A DNA stretch of 64,000 bases, taken from Pseudoalteromonas prydzensis (lineage in GTDB: Bacteria; Pseudomonadota; Gammaproteobacteria; Enterobacterales; Alteromonadaceae). Of the stretch, positions 40,001-55,000 are shown piece after piece (position 1 is the first letter of the stretch; every line of letters begins with the position of its first letter). The stretch is taken from NCBI RefSeq assembly GCF_001661495.1, contig NZ_BDDT01000016.1, positions 1 to 64,000 of the forward strand. The letters run 5' to 3'. A program made the translations under genes and the position numbers. Under the pieces are notes generated by a model. It was not told the DNA's origin, did no database searches, and saw only the letters and a program-made list of their open reading frames with translations.

Positions 40001-43000
40001 ACGATTTTCTACACTGGCAACCGCGGTAATTTCACCATCGGCTAAGAAGCGTGAATCGAAGTTTTCAATTAACCATTGGCCGTTTTCAACGACCGCTGTT
40101 AGCTCAATGGCAGTTCCTTGAGAATCAGTAACGACGACCGTTACAATTTGACCGTTTTCAGCGTCGGTGGTGCCACTAATTCGTACGGTGGGTGCTTCAG
40201 CGGCATTGATGGTGTCATCTTGTACGGTATCAATCTCAACCGTGATTGCTGGTGGTTGAGTGTCTTTAGATACTGTATTTGTCGCGATTGCAGGGTTACC
40301 AAAACTATCAATACTGGTGGCGGTGAAGGTTAGGTCGCCATCCAGTAAACTCGATAAGTCGCCATTTTCAATAATAAAGAAGCCATTTTGTACTGTGGTA
40401 TTAAAGGTTAAGCGGTTACCGGCTTCATCACGAACAACTATTTCAACAGGTTGGCCGTCTTCAATGTCGTTGGCAACGCCACCAAAGGTGGCTGGATTGA
40501 CCTCAATGGTATTTAAAATACCGTCGCCATTGGTTTGTATCTGCATCGAAATGGCGGATAACGTGTCTTTAAATGTTTGCGTGTCAGCATCGGCAGGGTT
40601 ACCAGCCGCATCGCTGGCGGTGACCGTAAAGCTCAGCTCGCCTTCTGCAAAGCTTGATAGGTCGAGCTCCCCTAAACTCCATGCGCCATTGGCGACAGTG
40701 GTGGTGTATTGTTGTTTCACGCCATTTACATCGGTGATGACGATGGTCACTGTTTGACCATCTTCAATATTAGTGGCGGTGCCATTGACCAGAACCGCAC
40801 CGACTTCACGGGCGTTGATTGAGTTATCGCCGCCATCATCGACACTGATGGTGAGGTTTGCTTGGGTGTCTTTGAGCACTGTTGTGGTATTGGTTGCGGT
40901 ATTGCCAGCGACATCGGTGCTGCTGGCATCGACGGTGAGTTCACCTTGTGCAAACACAGTTAAATCGAGGTTATTTAGCGTCCAGACACCATTGACAACG
41001 GTGGTGGTAAATTCAAGGCTACGGTTTTGGCTATCAGTGACCGTGATAGTGACGGTTTGGCCTTCTTCAATACCGCTGACTGCACCGGATAAATCCACCG
41101 AACTTTGCTCAGCGTTATTAATAACTTGGTCGCTATCCAGCACGTTGACTGTGATAGTGGCGACGGTGTCTTTTGCAAAGGTAACGTTATCCGTGGCGGG
41201 GTTTTCCGCGACATCGTTCACACTGACGGTTGCAGTGATTTGACCATCAGCAAGGCCGGTTAAATCAACATTATCAATTGCCCATAGGCCGCCGCTAACC
41301 GTGGTCGTTACTTGGCTCGTATTGCCATTGATATCAGAGAAGGTGAGGGTAACTGTTTGCCCGTCTTCGACATTAGTCACGGTACCAGAGAAGCTATTTG
41401 CACTGCTTTCTGCACTATTTAAAATCTGGTCAACGTCATTAAATGTCACGTTAATCTCAGCGACGACATCTTTTTGCACGACTTCTTGATTACTGCCTGA
41501 GTTGCCCGCTTGGTTAGTAACGGTGGCAGTGCCGGTAATGTCGCCATCAACTAATTGCTGAGTGTCAACATTATTAATCGTCCATACGCCGCCATTAACA
41601 GTGGCTGTGCGGGTAATGCTATTTCCCGCTGAATCGCTAAGTACCACAGTAACGGTTTGGCCATCTTCAACATTACTGACGGTACCAGTGATATCCACCA
41701 TCGGTGACTCTTCATCATTAATGATGTTATCTTGAATGGTGTCGATATCAATGGTGATCTCTACTGGCGCGGTGTTTTTTATCACGGTAGTGGTGCTGGT
41801 GGCAGGGTTACCGTTTTGATCTGTTGCGGTTGCAGTAAAGGTGAGAGTGCCATCGGCAAGACTGCTTAAATCTTCTGCGTTGATGACATAAAAACCATTT
41901 TGCACAGGAGCTGTAAAGCTGAGTGTTTGGTTGTTTTCATCAGTAACAGTCACCGTAACTATTTGCCCTGTTTCGATGTCGTTTGCCGAGCCACCAAAGG
42001 TTACAGTATCAACTTCATCGCTATTTAGTATGCCATCACCATTGGTGCCAACTTGAATACCCAGTGCAGATAGGGTGTCTTTAAACACACTACTTGAAGC
42101 ATTTGCTGCGTTGCCCGCGGCGTCTGCGCCGGAGACCGTTAATGTTAACGGTCCTTCAGCAAGGGCAGATACATCAATATCGTCTAATGTCCAAGCTTGA
42201 TTAGCTACTTGCACACCATAGCTCAGTGAAATGCCATTACTGTCAGTGATCACCACAGTGAGTGTTTGACCATCTTCAATATTTTTCGCTTGGCCAAAGA
42301 AATCAACGGCGCCAACTTCTAATCCATTGAGTGTATTATCTCCCCCATCTGCGACATCGATGGTCAGTGAGGCGAGGGTATCTTTAACTACAGTTGTGGT
42401 GGCGCTTGCTTGGTTGCCTGCTTCATCAGTACTGGTAACAGTGACCACTAAGTCGCCTTCGGCCAGATCGGTGATATCTACATCACTCAATGACCATGCA
42501 CCATTGATGAGCGTAGTTTCACCGGTACGTGTAAAGCCGTTACTATCGGTTACTGAAATTATGACTGTTTGGCCATTTTCAATACCCGTTGCTATACCAC
42601 CCAGATTCACTGCTGTTTGTTCGTTGCTATTTATCACTTGGTCGGCATCATCAATGGCAATAGACATCGTTGCCGTGGTGTCTTTAGTAAAAGTGACGCT
42701 GTTGTTGGCAGGGTTTTCCGCTACATCACTAACGGCTATGCTTGCGGTGATCTCACCATCAGCAAGCGATGATAAATCTACATCACCGAGTGTCCAGCTG
42801 CCATTGAGTACTAAGGTGGTGGCAGTGACTGTTAGGCCGTTTTTATCAGTTAATGTGAGGGTGACGGTTTGCCCGTCTTCAACATCTGTAACTGTACCTG
42901 AGAAATTGTTTTCTCGGCTCTCGGTTTGGTTGATAACTTGGTCGCTGTCATTTAATTGTATGGTGATATTAGCAAGCACATCTTTACCAACAATTTCTTC

Positions 43001-46000
43001 TGCAGTGCCTGTGTTACCAACATTATTCATCACGGTTGCAGTACCGGTGATAGTGCCATCTAATAAGCTTGACGTATCAACATTATCTAAGCGCCATGCA
43101 TTGTTGGCCACTGTGGTGGTGAAGGTCAATGTGGTGCCATTGCTATCAACTAGGGTAACGGTGACAACCGCACCATCCTCAACATTTACAGTGGTCCCTG
43201 TGATATCAACAGCAGGTGATTCTGCATCATTGATCACATTATCTTGGATGGTGTCGATATCAATGGTGATCTCCACCGGTGCGGTGTTTTTCACGACGGT
43301 GGTGGTGGCTGTGGCTGGGTTGCCATTTCTATCTGTGGTGTTGGCGGTAAAGGTTAAATCGCCATCAGCAAGGCCGGATAAATCGCCATCTTCAATAATA
43401 AAGTAGCCGTTACGAATCACAGTATTAAAGGTTAGTGTCGTGCCTTGGCTGTCAGTGACGGTAATTTCTACAGCTTGACCGATTTCAATGTCGTTAGCCA
43501 CACCACCAAAAGTCGCTGGATTAACTTCTAATTCGTTAAGAATATCATCGCCATTGGTTTGCACTTGCATTGAAATGGTGGATAGGGTGTCTTTAAATAC
43601 AAAGGTGCTATTGTTGGCGTTATTACCTGCTAAGTCGGTGGCTGAAACACTGAAATCAAGGCGGCCTTCAGCAAAACCGCTCATATCGACGCCTTCGATC
43701 GCCCAGCGTTCGCCCACAACGGTCGTCGTCAGTGTTTGCGTTTTGCCCTCGCTATCCGTGATAGTCACCGTCACGGTTTGTCCATCCTCGATATAAATTG
43801 CATCACCGGCTAAATCGACACTGCCGACTTCTGCAGCGTTGAGTAACTCATCACCGCCGCTGTCTACCTCAATGGTGACCAGTGCTTGGGTGTCTTTTAT
43901 GGCAGTTGTACTGCCATCAGCTTGGTTTCCGGCATTATCTTGAGCACTGGCGGTAACGGTAAATTCACCTTCTGCAAAACTGCTGATATCTACACCTGTG
44001 AACGTCCAATTGCCATTGATGACGGTGGTGGTAAATTGCAGCTCACGGCCAGTGTTATCAGTCAGCGTGACGGTCACGGTTTGACCGTTTTCAATGCCAG
44101 TAACCGAGCCTGACAGTGCAATAGTTGTTTGCTCCGCGGTGTTGATCAATTGATCAACATCATTGACTGTGACCGTGATATCTGCGGTGGTGTCTTTTAA
44201 GAATATAATGGTGCTGCTTGCTGGGTTTTCTGGCTGATCGCTGACACGGGCTTGCGCAGTAATTTTACCATCCACCAAGTTTGATAAATCGACATTTTCC
44301 AGCGTCCACGCGCCACCAATCACCGTTGTCACAGCCGTTGCTGTATTACCGTTTTTATCAAGGAAGTATACGGTGATCTGTTGGCCGTCTTCCACATCAG
44401 TCACTGTACCCGAGAAGCTATTCACTGTGACTTCGTTTTCGTTAATAACTTGGTCAGCATCGTCCAGTTGTAAAGTGATTTCAGCCAGTACATCTTTTAA
44501 TGCAGTGTCGGTTGCGTCACCGGTATTACCGGCACGGTTTTCAACGCTGGCCACCGCGGTAATGTCACCATCGACTAAGAAACGGGTGTCGACGTTTTCA
44601 AGCATCCACGTGCCGTTAATTACGGTGGTCGTGAGGGTGATTGAATTACCCGCGGTGTCGGTTAATAACACCGTCACGACTTGGCCGTTTTCAGCATCGG
44701 TGGTGCCGCTAATACGCACGGTGGGTGCTTCAGCGGCATTGATGGTGTCATCTTGTACGGTGTCAATCTCGACGGTTATTTCAACTGCGGCAGTGTCTTT
44801 AGTCACCGTGTTTGTAGCAACAGCAGGGTTACCAAAACTATCAATACTGGTGGCGGTAAAGGTTAGGTCGCCATCCAGTAAACTCGATAAATCGCCATCT
44901 TCAATAATAAAGAAACCGTTTTGTACTGTCGCGCTGAAGGTTAAGCGGTTACCGGCTTCATCACGGACAATAATTTCAACCGGTTGGCCATCTTCAATGT
45001 CGTTGGCAACCCCACCAAACGTTGCAGGGTTAACTTCGATGCTATTTAAAATACCGTCGCCATTGGTTTGTATCTGCATCGAAATGGCGGATAACGTGTC
45101 TTTAAATGTTTGCGTGTCAGCATCGGCAGGGTTACCAGCCGCATCGCTGCCGCTGACAGTAAAGCTTAGCTCACCTTCTGCAAAGCTTGATAGGTCAAGC
45201 TCCCCTAAGCTCCAAGTGCCATTAGCGATAGTGGTGGTGTAGTGTTGATTTACGCCATTTACATCGGTGATAGTGATCGTAACGGTTTGACCGTCTTCAA
45301 TATTGGTGGCGGTGCCATTGACCAGAACCGCACCGACTTCACGGGCGTTGATTGAGTTATCGCCGCCATCATCGACACTGATGGTGAGGTTTGCTTGAGT
45401 ATCTTTTACCACGGTGGTGGTATTGGTTGCCGTATTGCCTGCGACATCGGTGCTGCTGGCATCGACGGTGAGTTCACCTTGTGCGAACACACTTAAATCA
45501 AGGTTATTCAGGGTCCAAGCACCATTGACAACGGTGGTGGTAAATTCAAGGCTGCGGTTTTGGCTGTCTGTGACCGTGATAGTGACTGTTTGGCCTTCTT
45601 CAATCCCGCTGACGGTGCCGGATAAATCCACTGCGCTTTGCTCAGCGTTATTAATCACTTGGTCGGTATCAATCACGTTTACAGTGATGGTGGCGACGGT
45701 GTCTTTATTAACCGTCAGTGTTGCTGTTGCTGGGTTCTCAGCAATATCATTGACGCTGGCAGAGATGCTTACTTGACCATCAGCAAGACCGGTTAAATCG
45801 ACATTTGAGACTGTCCATGCGCCTGCGCTGACAATGGCTGTAGCTTGTGCGGTATTGCCATTGTTATCAGTAAAGGTGAGGGTGACGGTTTGACCATCTT
45901 CAACATTGGTGACCGTACCCGAGAATGCATTTGCAGTGCTGTCAGCGGTATTAATCACTTGGTCAACATCATCAAAGCTGACACTGACATCAGCGATCAC

Positions 46001-49000
46001 ATCTTTTTGCACGACCTCTTGACTTGAACCGGTATTACCCGCCACATTGGTGACGGTGGCTGTGCCAGTAATATCCCCATCTTTGAGTAATCGGGTATCA
46101 AGATCAGAAATAATCCAAGCACCGCCATTGACTACAGCGGTCCGGGTGATGCTAAAGCCTGTGCTATCGGTGAGTGTCACGGTGACAGTTTGGCCATCTT
46201 CAACATTACTGACGGTACCTGATACATCGACTTTAGGCGCTTCGGCGGCATTGATGATGTTATCTTGCACGGTGTCGATATCAATAGTGATCTCAACTGG
46301 AGCGGTATTTTTTATGACTGTAGTATTGGCTGTTGCGATATTACCATTGCTATCTATACTGGTTGCGGTAAACGTGAGATCGCCATCGGCAAGGGTTGAT
46401 AAGTCTGCTTGTTCAATAATAAAGTAGCCATCAGTTACCGTCGTGTTGAATGTTAAAGTGAGACCATTTTGGTCTGTCACTTTGATCACCACAGGCTGGC
46501 CTTCTTCAATATCGTTTGCAGCACCACCAAAGGTTGCAGGGTTTACCTCAACGTTATTTAAAATATCGTCGCCATTGGTTTGCACTAACATTGAAATGGC
46601 TGACTGTGTATCTTTAAACACTTCGGTGTTATTACTTGCAGGGTTGCCAGCGGCATCACTACCGGTCACCGTAAAGTCTAAATCACCTTCAGCAAAGCCA
46701 GATAAATCGAGTTCTCCTAGTGACCATTGACCGTTACTAACAGTAGCAAAATATTCTTGTTGACGATTTTCACTGTCAGTAATGGTGATTGTTAGGCGTT
46801 GGCCATCTTCGATGCCGGTGACGGTGCCAAATACTGGCACGCTGTCCACTTCACGGGCGTTGATAATGGTGTCGTTGCCTGAATCTACTTCAATGGTAAT
46901 GGCAGCTTGTGTGTCTTTAATTACAGTAAGGGTATTGCTGGCCACATTGCCTGCAATATCGGTACTGGTAACGGTAACAACCAATTCACCATCGGCTAAA
47001 TCATTGGCGTCAACCTCGCTTAATGACCACGCGCCATCGATGATGGTTGTTTCTGTGCTGCGGGTAACACCGTTACTGTCGGTCACCGAAATCGTTACGG
47101 TTTGGCCATTTTCAATACCGGTGACGGTGCCACCGACATTGACGCTGCCTTGCTCTGCTGCATTTATGACATTATCAGCATCGTCTAACGCAATGGTGAT
47201 GGTGGCTAGGGTGTCTTTAGTAAAGCTAATACTGCTGTTGGCAGGGTTTTCAGCTACATCACTAACGGCTATGCTTGCGGTGATCTCACCATCAGCAAGC
47301 GATGATAAATCTACATCACCGAGTGTCCAGCTGCCATTGAGTACTAAGGTGGTGGCAGTGACTGTTAGGCCGTTTTTATCAGTTAATGTGAGGGTGACGG
47401 TTTGCCCGTCTTCAACATCTGTAACTGTACCTGAGAAATTGTTTTCTCGGCTCTCGGTTTGGTTGATAACTTGGTCGCTGTCATTTAATTGTATGGTGAT
47501 ATTAGCAAGCACATCTTTACCAACAATTTCTTCTGCAGTGCCTGTGTTACCAACATTATTCATCACGGTTGCAGTACCGGTGATAGTGCCATCTAATAAG
47601 CTTGACGTATCAACATTATCTAAGCGCCATGCATTGTTGGCCACTGTGGTGGTGAAGGTCAATGTGGTGCCATTGCTATCAACTAGGGTAACGGTGACAA
47701 CCGCACCATCCTCAACATTTACAGTGGTCCCTGTGATATCAACAGCAGGTGATTCTGCATCATTGATCACATTATCTTGGATGGTGTCGATATCAATGGT
47801 GATCTCCACCGGTGCGGTGTTTTTCACGACGGTGGTGGTGGCTGTGGCTGGGTTGCCATTTCTATCTGTGGTGTTGGCGGTAAAGGTTAAATCGCCATCA
47901 GCAAGGCCGGATAAATCGCCATCTTCAATAATAAAGTAGCCGTTACGAATCACAGTATTAAAGGTTAGTGTCGTGCCTTGGCTGTCAGTGACGGTAATTT
48001 CTACAGCTTGACCGATTTCAATGTCGTTAGCCACACCACCAAAAGTCGCTGGATTAACTTCTAATTCGTTAAGAATATCATCGCCATTGGTTTGCACTTG
48101 CATTGAAATGGTGGATAGGGTGTCTTTAAATACAAAGGTGCTATTGTTGGCGTTATTACCTGCTAAGTCGGTGGCTGAAACACTGAAATCAAGGCGGCCT
48201 TCAGCAAAACCGCTCATATCGACGCCTTCGATCGCCCAGCGTTCGCCCACAACGGTCGTCGTCAGTGTTTGCGTTTTGCCCTCGCTATCCGTGATAGTCA
48301 CCGTCACGGTTTGTCCATCCTCGATATAAATTGCATCACCGGCTAAATCGACACTGCCGACTTCTGCAGCGTTGAGTAACTCATCACCGCCGCTGTCTAC
48401 CTCAATGGTGACCAGTGCTTGGGTGTCTTTTATGGCAGTTGTACTGCCATCAGCTTGGTTTCCGGCATTATCTTGAGCACTGGCGGTAACGGTAAATTCA
48501 CCTTCTGCAAAACTGCTGATATCTACACCTGTGAACGTCCAATTGCCATTGATGACGGTGGTGGTAAATTGCAGCTCACGGCCAGTGTTATCAGTCAGCG
48601 TGACGGTCACGGTTTGACCGTTTTCAATGCCAGTAACCGAGCCTGACAGTGCAATAGTTGTTTGCTCCGCGGTGTTGATCAATTGATCAACATCATTGAC
48701 TGTGACCGTGATATCTGCGGTGGTGTCTTTTAAGAATATAATGGTGCTGCTTGCTGGGTTTTCTGGCTGATCGCTGACACGGGCTTGCGCAGTAATTTTA
48801 CCATCCACCAAGTTTGATAAATCGACATTTTCCAGCGTCCACGCGCCACCAATCACCGTTGTCACAGCCGTTGCTGTATTACCGTTTTTATCAAGGAAGT
48901 ATACGGTGATCTGTTGGCCGTCTTCCACATCAGTCACTGTACCCGAGAAGCTATTCACTGTGACTTCGTTTTCGTTAATAACTTGGTCAGCATCGTCCAG

Positions 49001-52000
49001 TTGTAAAGTGATTTCAGCCAGTACATCTTTTAATGCAGTGTCGGTTGCGTCACCGGTATTACCGGCACGGTTTTCAACGCTGGCCACCGCGGTAATGTCA
49101 CCATCGACTAAGAAACGGGTGTCGACGTTTTCAAGCATCCACGTGCCGTTAATTACGGTGGTCGTGAGGGTGATTGAATTACCCGCGGTGTCGGTTAATA
49201 ACACCGTCACGACTTGGCCGTTTTCAGCATCGGTGGTGCCGCTAATACGCACGGTGGGTGCTTCAGCGGCATTGATGGTGTCATCTTGTACGGTGTCAAT
49301 CTCGACGGTTATTTCAACTGCGGCAGTGTCTTTAGTCACCGTGTTTGTAGCAACAGCAGGGTTACCAAAACTATCAATACTGGTGGCGGTAAAGGTTAGG
49401 TCGCCATCCAGTAAACTCGATAAATCGCCATCTTCAATAATAAAGAAACCGTTTTGTACTGTCGCGCTGAAGGTTAAGCGGTTACCGGCTTCATCACGGA
49501 CAATAATTTCAACCGGTTGGCCATCTTCAATGTCGTTGGCAACCCCACCAAACGTTGCAGGGTTAACTTCGATGCTATTTAAAATACCGTCGCCATTGGT
49601 TTGTATCTGCATCGAAATGGCGGATAACGTGTCTTTAAATGTTTGCGTGTCAGCATCGGCAGGGTTACCAGCCGCATCGCTGCCGCTGACAGTAAAGCTT
49701 AGCTCACCTTCTGCAAAGCTTGATAGGTCAAGCTCCCCTAAGCTCCAAGTGCCATTAGCGATAGTGGTGGTGTAGTGTTGATTTACGCCATTTACATCGG
49801 TGATAGTGATCGTAACGGTTTGACCGTCTTCAATATTGGTGGCGGTGCCATTGACCAGAACCGCACCGACTTCACGGGCGTTGATTGAGTTATCGCCGCC
49901 ATCATCGACACTGATGGTGAGGTTTGCTTGAGTATCTTTTACCACGGTGGTGGTATTGGTTGCCGTATTGCCTGCGACATCGGTGCTGCTGGCATCGACG
50001 GTGAGTTCACCTTGTGCGAACACACTTAAATCAAGGTTATTCAGGGTCCAAGCACCATTGACAACGGTGGTGGTAAATTCAAGGCTGCGGTTTTGGCTAT
50101 CAGTGACCGTGATAGTGACTGTTTGGCCTTCTTCAATCCCGCTGACGGTGCCGGATAAATCCACCGAGCTTTGCTCAGCGTTATTAATAACTTGGTCGCT
50201 ATCCAGCACGTTGACTGTGATGGTGGCGACGGTGTCTTTTGCAAAGGTAACGTTATCCGTGGCGGGGTTTTCCGCGACATCGTTCACACTGACGGTTGCA
50301 GTGATTTGACCATCAGCAAGGCCGGTTAAATCAACATTATCAATTGCCCATAGGCCGCCGCTAACCGTGGTCGTTACTTGGCTCGTATTGCCATTGATAT
50401 CAGAGAAGGTGAGGGTAACTGTTTGCCCGTCTTCGACATTAGTCACGGTACCAGAGAAGCTATTTGCACTGCTTTCTGCACTATTTAAAATCTGGTCAAC
50501 GTCATTAAATGTCACGTTAATCTCAGCGACGACATCTTTTTGCACGACTTCTTGATTACTGCCTGAGTTGCCCGCTTGGTTAGTAACGGTGGCAGTGCCG
50601 GTAATGTCACCATCTTTTAATATACGGGTATCAATATCGCTAATCGTCCACACACCCCCATTAACTATTGCAGTACGGGTGATAGTGTTAACGCCATCAG
50701 TCAGTGTCACAGTGACTGTTTGGCCGTCTTCAACGTTACTGACGGTACCCGATACATCGACTTTAGGCGCTTCGGCGGCATTAATGATGTTATCTTGAAT
50801 GGTATCGATATCAATGGTGATCTCAACAGCCGCTGTATTTTTGATAACATCAGTGGTAGCAGTGGCTGGATTGCCGTTTCTATCAACTCCTTCAGCGGTA
50901 AAAGTCAGCTCGCCATCAACAAGTGAACTTAAATCCTCATTCTCAATTATATAATAACCGTTTTGCACTGTGGTGGTAAAAGTTAGTGTGGTGTTGGCTT
51001 CATCAGTTACCGTAACAGTGATAACTTGACCATCTTCGATATCATTAGCTGCGCCACCAAAGGTGGTAGTGACAACCTCTTCACTATTGAGAATACCATC
51101 GCCATTGGTACCTACTTGAATAGAAATAGTGGATAAAGTGTCTTTGAACACAGTGGTATTAGCGGTTGCTGGGTTACCAGCAATGTCAGTTACATTAGCT
51201 GTAAACGTTAAAATACCTTCAGCAAAGCCGGATAGATCAGTATTAGTTAATGACCATGAACCTGCAGTAACGATAGCAAAGTACTCTTGACTTTTACCTG
51301 CTGAATCGGTCACTAAAATTGTTACCGTTTGGCCATCGTCTACATTAAGTGCCAGACCAGAAATTGCTACGTCGTCGACTTCCGCTGCATTTAATGAATT
51401 ATCGCCGCCATCAGCCACGCGAATCGTCACATTTGCTAAAGTATCTTTTACGACAGTCACTGTGGTGGTTGCTATATTGCCAGCCACATCAGTACTGGTT
51501 ACGGTGACCACTAAGTCGCCTTCAGCGAGATCGTTGATATCTACATCACTTAGTGACCATTTCCCATCAACGATAGTCAAAGAGCCATTAGTTCGAGTTG
51601 TACCACGACTATCAGTGACTGAGATAGTGACTGTTTGGCCATCTTCAATGCCATTTACGACACCAGAAACACTTACAGCACTTTGTTCTGCTGCATTAAT
51701 TATTTGGTCTACATCTTCAACGGTAATAGATATCGTTGCCGTGGTGTCTTTAGTAAAAGTGACAGTGTTGTTTGCTGGGTTTTCAGCTACGTCACTAACG
51801 GCTACGTTTGCGGTGATCTCACCATCAGCAAGACCAGCTAAATTAACATCCCCTAACGTCCATGTACCATTTATAACTAAGGTCGTCGCTGTTACTGTTA
51901 GGCCGTTTTTATCGGTTAAAGTGAGGGTAACGGTTTGCCCGTCTTCAATGTTGCTAACAACACCAGAGAAGTTGTTTTGTTTAGTTTCGGTTTGGTTAAT

Positions 52001-55000
52001 TACTTGGTCATCGTCGTTAAGCGTTAAGCTGATATTTGCGACGACATCTTTGCTGACAATTTCTTGCGCAGAGCCAGAATTTCCCACGCTATTGGTAACA
52101 GTGGCGGTGCCATTGATACTACCATCAATTAAAAACCGGGTATCAATATTGTCGAGTCGCCATTGGTTATTAAATACTTGAGTGGTAAAGGTTAAACTAT
52201 CGCCATTGGCATCTGTTAGTACTACTGTAACAGTTGCACCGTCTTCAACATTGACGGTAGTCCCGGTGATATCAACAGCAGATGACTCCGCATCATTGAT
52301 CACATTATCTTGGATGGTGTCGATATCAATGGTGATCTCCACCGGTGCGGTGTTTTTCACAACGGTAGTAGTTGCTGTGGCTGGGTTGCCATTCCTATCA
52401 GTGGTATTCGCTGTAAAAATTAAATCACCATCAGCAAGGCCGGATAAATCGCCATCTTCAATAATAAAGTAGCCGTTACGAATCACAGTATTAAAGGTTA
52501 GTGTTGTGCCTTGGCTATCTGTTACTGTGATCTCAACGACTTGACCGATTTCAATGTCGTTAGCTACACCGCCAAAAGTCGCTGGATTAACTTCTAATTC
52601 GTTAAGAATATCATCGCCATTGGTTTTAATTTGCATCGAAATGGTAGATAAGGTGTCTTTAAATACATCAGTGGTATTGCTGGCTGAGTTACCAGCTAGA
52701 TCACTAGCTGTTACGACAAAGTCTAATCGACCTTCGGCAAAACTGGTAAAATCAAGATCCGCCAATTGCCACTGTTGATCCATTACTGTGGTGGTATATT
52801 GTTGGCTGTTACCCGCTGAATCCGTTACGGTAATAGTGATTAATTGACCATCTTCTATGTGAGTAGCCTCGCCATAAAGCGTAACGGCATTGACTTCATT
52901 GCTGTTGATTAAGTTATCACCATTTGATTCAACAACAATTGTTACTTCTGCGAGTGTATCTTTAATATGATCTGCGGTTGCTGTTGCAGTATTACAGCTT
53001 AAATCTTTAACTGTAGCTGAGAAGGTGAGTTGTCCTTGCGCTAAAATGCTCAAATCTGCATCGGCAACCAGCCATTCGCCCGCCATCACAGTGGCGGTAA
53101 AGGTAATCACTTTACCGTTTACATCTTTTACTGAAACGGTGACTGTTTGACCATCTTCAACATTGGTAACAGTACCAGAAATGGTTGTTGCTGGGGTTTC
53201 TGTACTATTGATTACTTCATCAGTGCCAGTATCTACGTCTATGGTAATTTGCGCTACAGTGTCTTTTACAAAACTGATATCGGTTGAGACAATGTTGCCA
53301 CTGAGATCAGTGGTGTATGCGCGAATGTTTAAATCGCCATCGACTAAGCCAGTTAAGTCGGCATCTGTATAAGCCCAAACGCCGTTATTACTAGTGGTAT
53401 CAAAACGAAGTGTATTTCCTTCACTATCTGTGATGATTAGCACCACCGGTGCGCCATCTTCGACGTTCTCAACAGTCCCAAATAAATCGATTATTTCAAC
53501 GCCGTCATGGCATTGCTCAGCGACTTCAACAGTGATGTTCGACTGCGTATCTTTAAAAGCCATGTCGCTCGCTGTTGCAGGATTACCAGCTAAATCGCTT
53601 ACGGTTGCAACCGCATTAATAGGACCTTCAGCTAAGCTACTTAGATCTAAGTCAGCTAGTGACCAAGTGCCATTGATTATTTCTGCTCTGAAGCTTAATT
53701 GGTTATTTTCGCTGTCAGTGATAGTGACTAAAACAAATTGACCGTCTTCTATAGCGGCCGCGGTACCTGTAATGTTTGTAGCGAGAATTTCTTCTTTATT
53801 GAGTAACTCATCACTACCTGTTTCGATTTGTATGGTAACAGTTGCTTGTGTGTCTTTTGTAGTTGTGGTGCTTGCTTGCGCAGTGTTATTGCTTAAATCA
53901 GTTACGCTGCTGGTAATGGTTAATGTGCCATCTGCAAGTGCTGATAAATCGGCGTTGTCTACTTGCCAACTGCCAGCATTTACTTGTGTTGTAAAAGTAA
54001 GGCTAACGCCATTATCGTCAGTGACTGTAATTGTAACTAGTTGACCATCTTCAACGTCTACCACATCACCAAATAAAGTGCGGTTAGTTGATTCAGCTAA
54101 GTTTACAACGGCATCATCACCGGTCTCAATATTGACTGTAATAGCGGCGCTGTTATCAAAATCAACTTGTTGATTGGCTGTGGCAGGGTTTCCCGCGTCA
54201 TCCTGCGCATTGACGGTGACCGTCAATGGGCCATCTGCAAGCGTCAGTGCAACACCTTGTATGTTGTAGCTGCCATTGACTATAACAGCGTTTAATACTT
54301 GGTTTTGACCATTTCTATCAGTGATAGTGAGTGTCACTGCGTTGCCATCTTCAATATCAACCACGGTGCCGTTAAAGTTATAGAGTAGGCCGTTGTTTGA
54401 GGCTGTTGTTGTGGTGTTTACAGTGATTTCAGCGAGTTTATCGTGTTCAGCAGTGTCTGTTGCATTCGCTGGGTTACAATTTAAATCGGTGCTATTGGCG
54501 GTCGCTGTGATGGTGCCGTTATCTAAACTTGAAATATCAACATTGTTAAGCTGCCATGCTTCATTACTTACTGTTGCGCTAAGCTCTATGGTATTGCCAT
54601 TAACGTCGGTTAAAGTAATAAATACAGTTTGGCCATCTTCTATACCTACTGCCGTACCAGAGAGCGCGACGTTGTTATCTTCAGCTGCATTTATAACGTT
54701 ATCATCGGTATCGTTAATATTAATTGTTAATAGTGCTAGCGAATCATAAATAAAATCAGTGTTGGCAGTTGCTTGGTTATCTGAAAAATCACTCACAGTT
54801 GCTGTAACACTAATAGGGCCATCAGCTAAGCCACTCATATCCGCATCGATTAATGCATATGCACCGTTTTGCACTGTAGTTTGAAATGTTTTACTTGTGC
54901 CATTGCTATCGGTTAAAACTAGGGTGACGACATTGCCATCTTCAACATCGTTGACTGTGCCAACAACATCGTAGGTTTCTCCTTCTGTGCTGCAATTTTC

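Larger units (their letters stand above)
39045..52656 (-). repeat. three tandem 15-domain super-repeats of 4,533 bp
   Basis: Domains 11-55 of the adhesin fall into nine modules of five domain types, recognised by their first strands: ISMQxxTNGDxILN, VEITIDIDTxQDxxIN, a type with NDxDQVIN and NNFSG, a type with DQxINxAEQ, and one with VDxGGDxxINxxEV. Three modules make a 1,511-residue super-repeat, present three times with borders near 52656/48124, 48123/43591 and 43590/39045. Landmarks recur exactly 4,533 bp apart (43231, 47764 and 52297 all begin the same TGATCACATTATCTTGGATG) or 9,066 bp apart (41161 and 50227). Confidence 0.9.

Noticed and set aside
39045..52656. Regular direct repeats that could be taken for a CRISPR or satellite array.
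   Set aside because: The period is domain-sized (~303 bp), the units are coding and in frame, and there are no short palindromic repeats with unique spacers.
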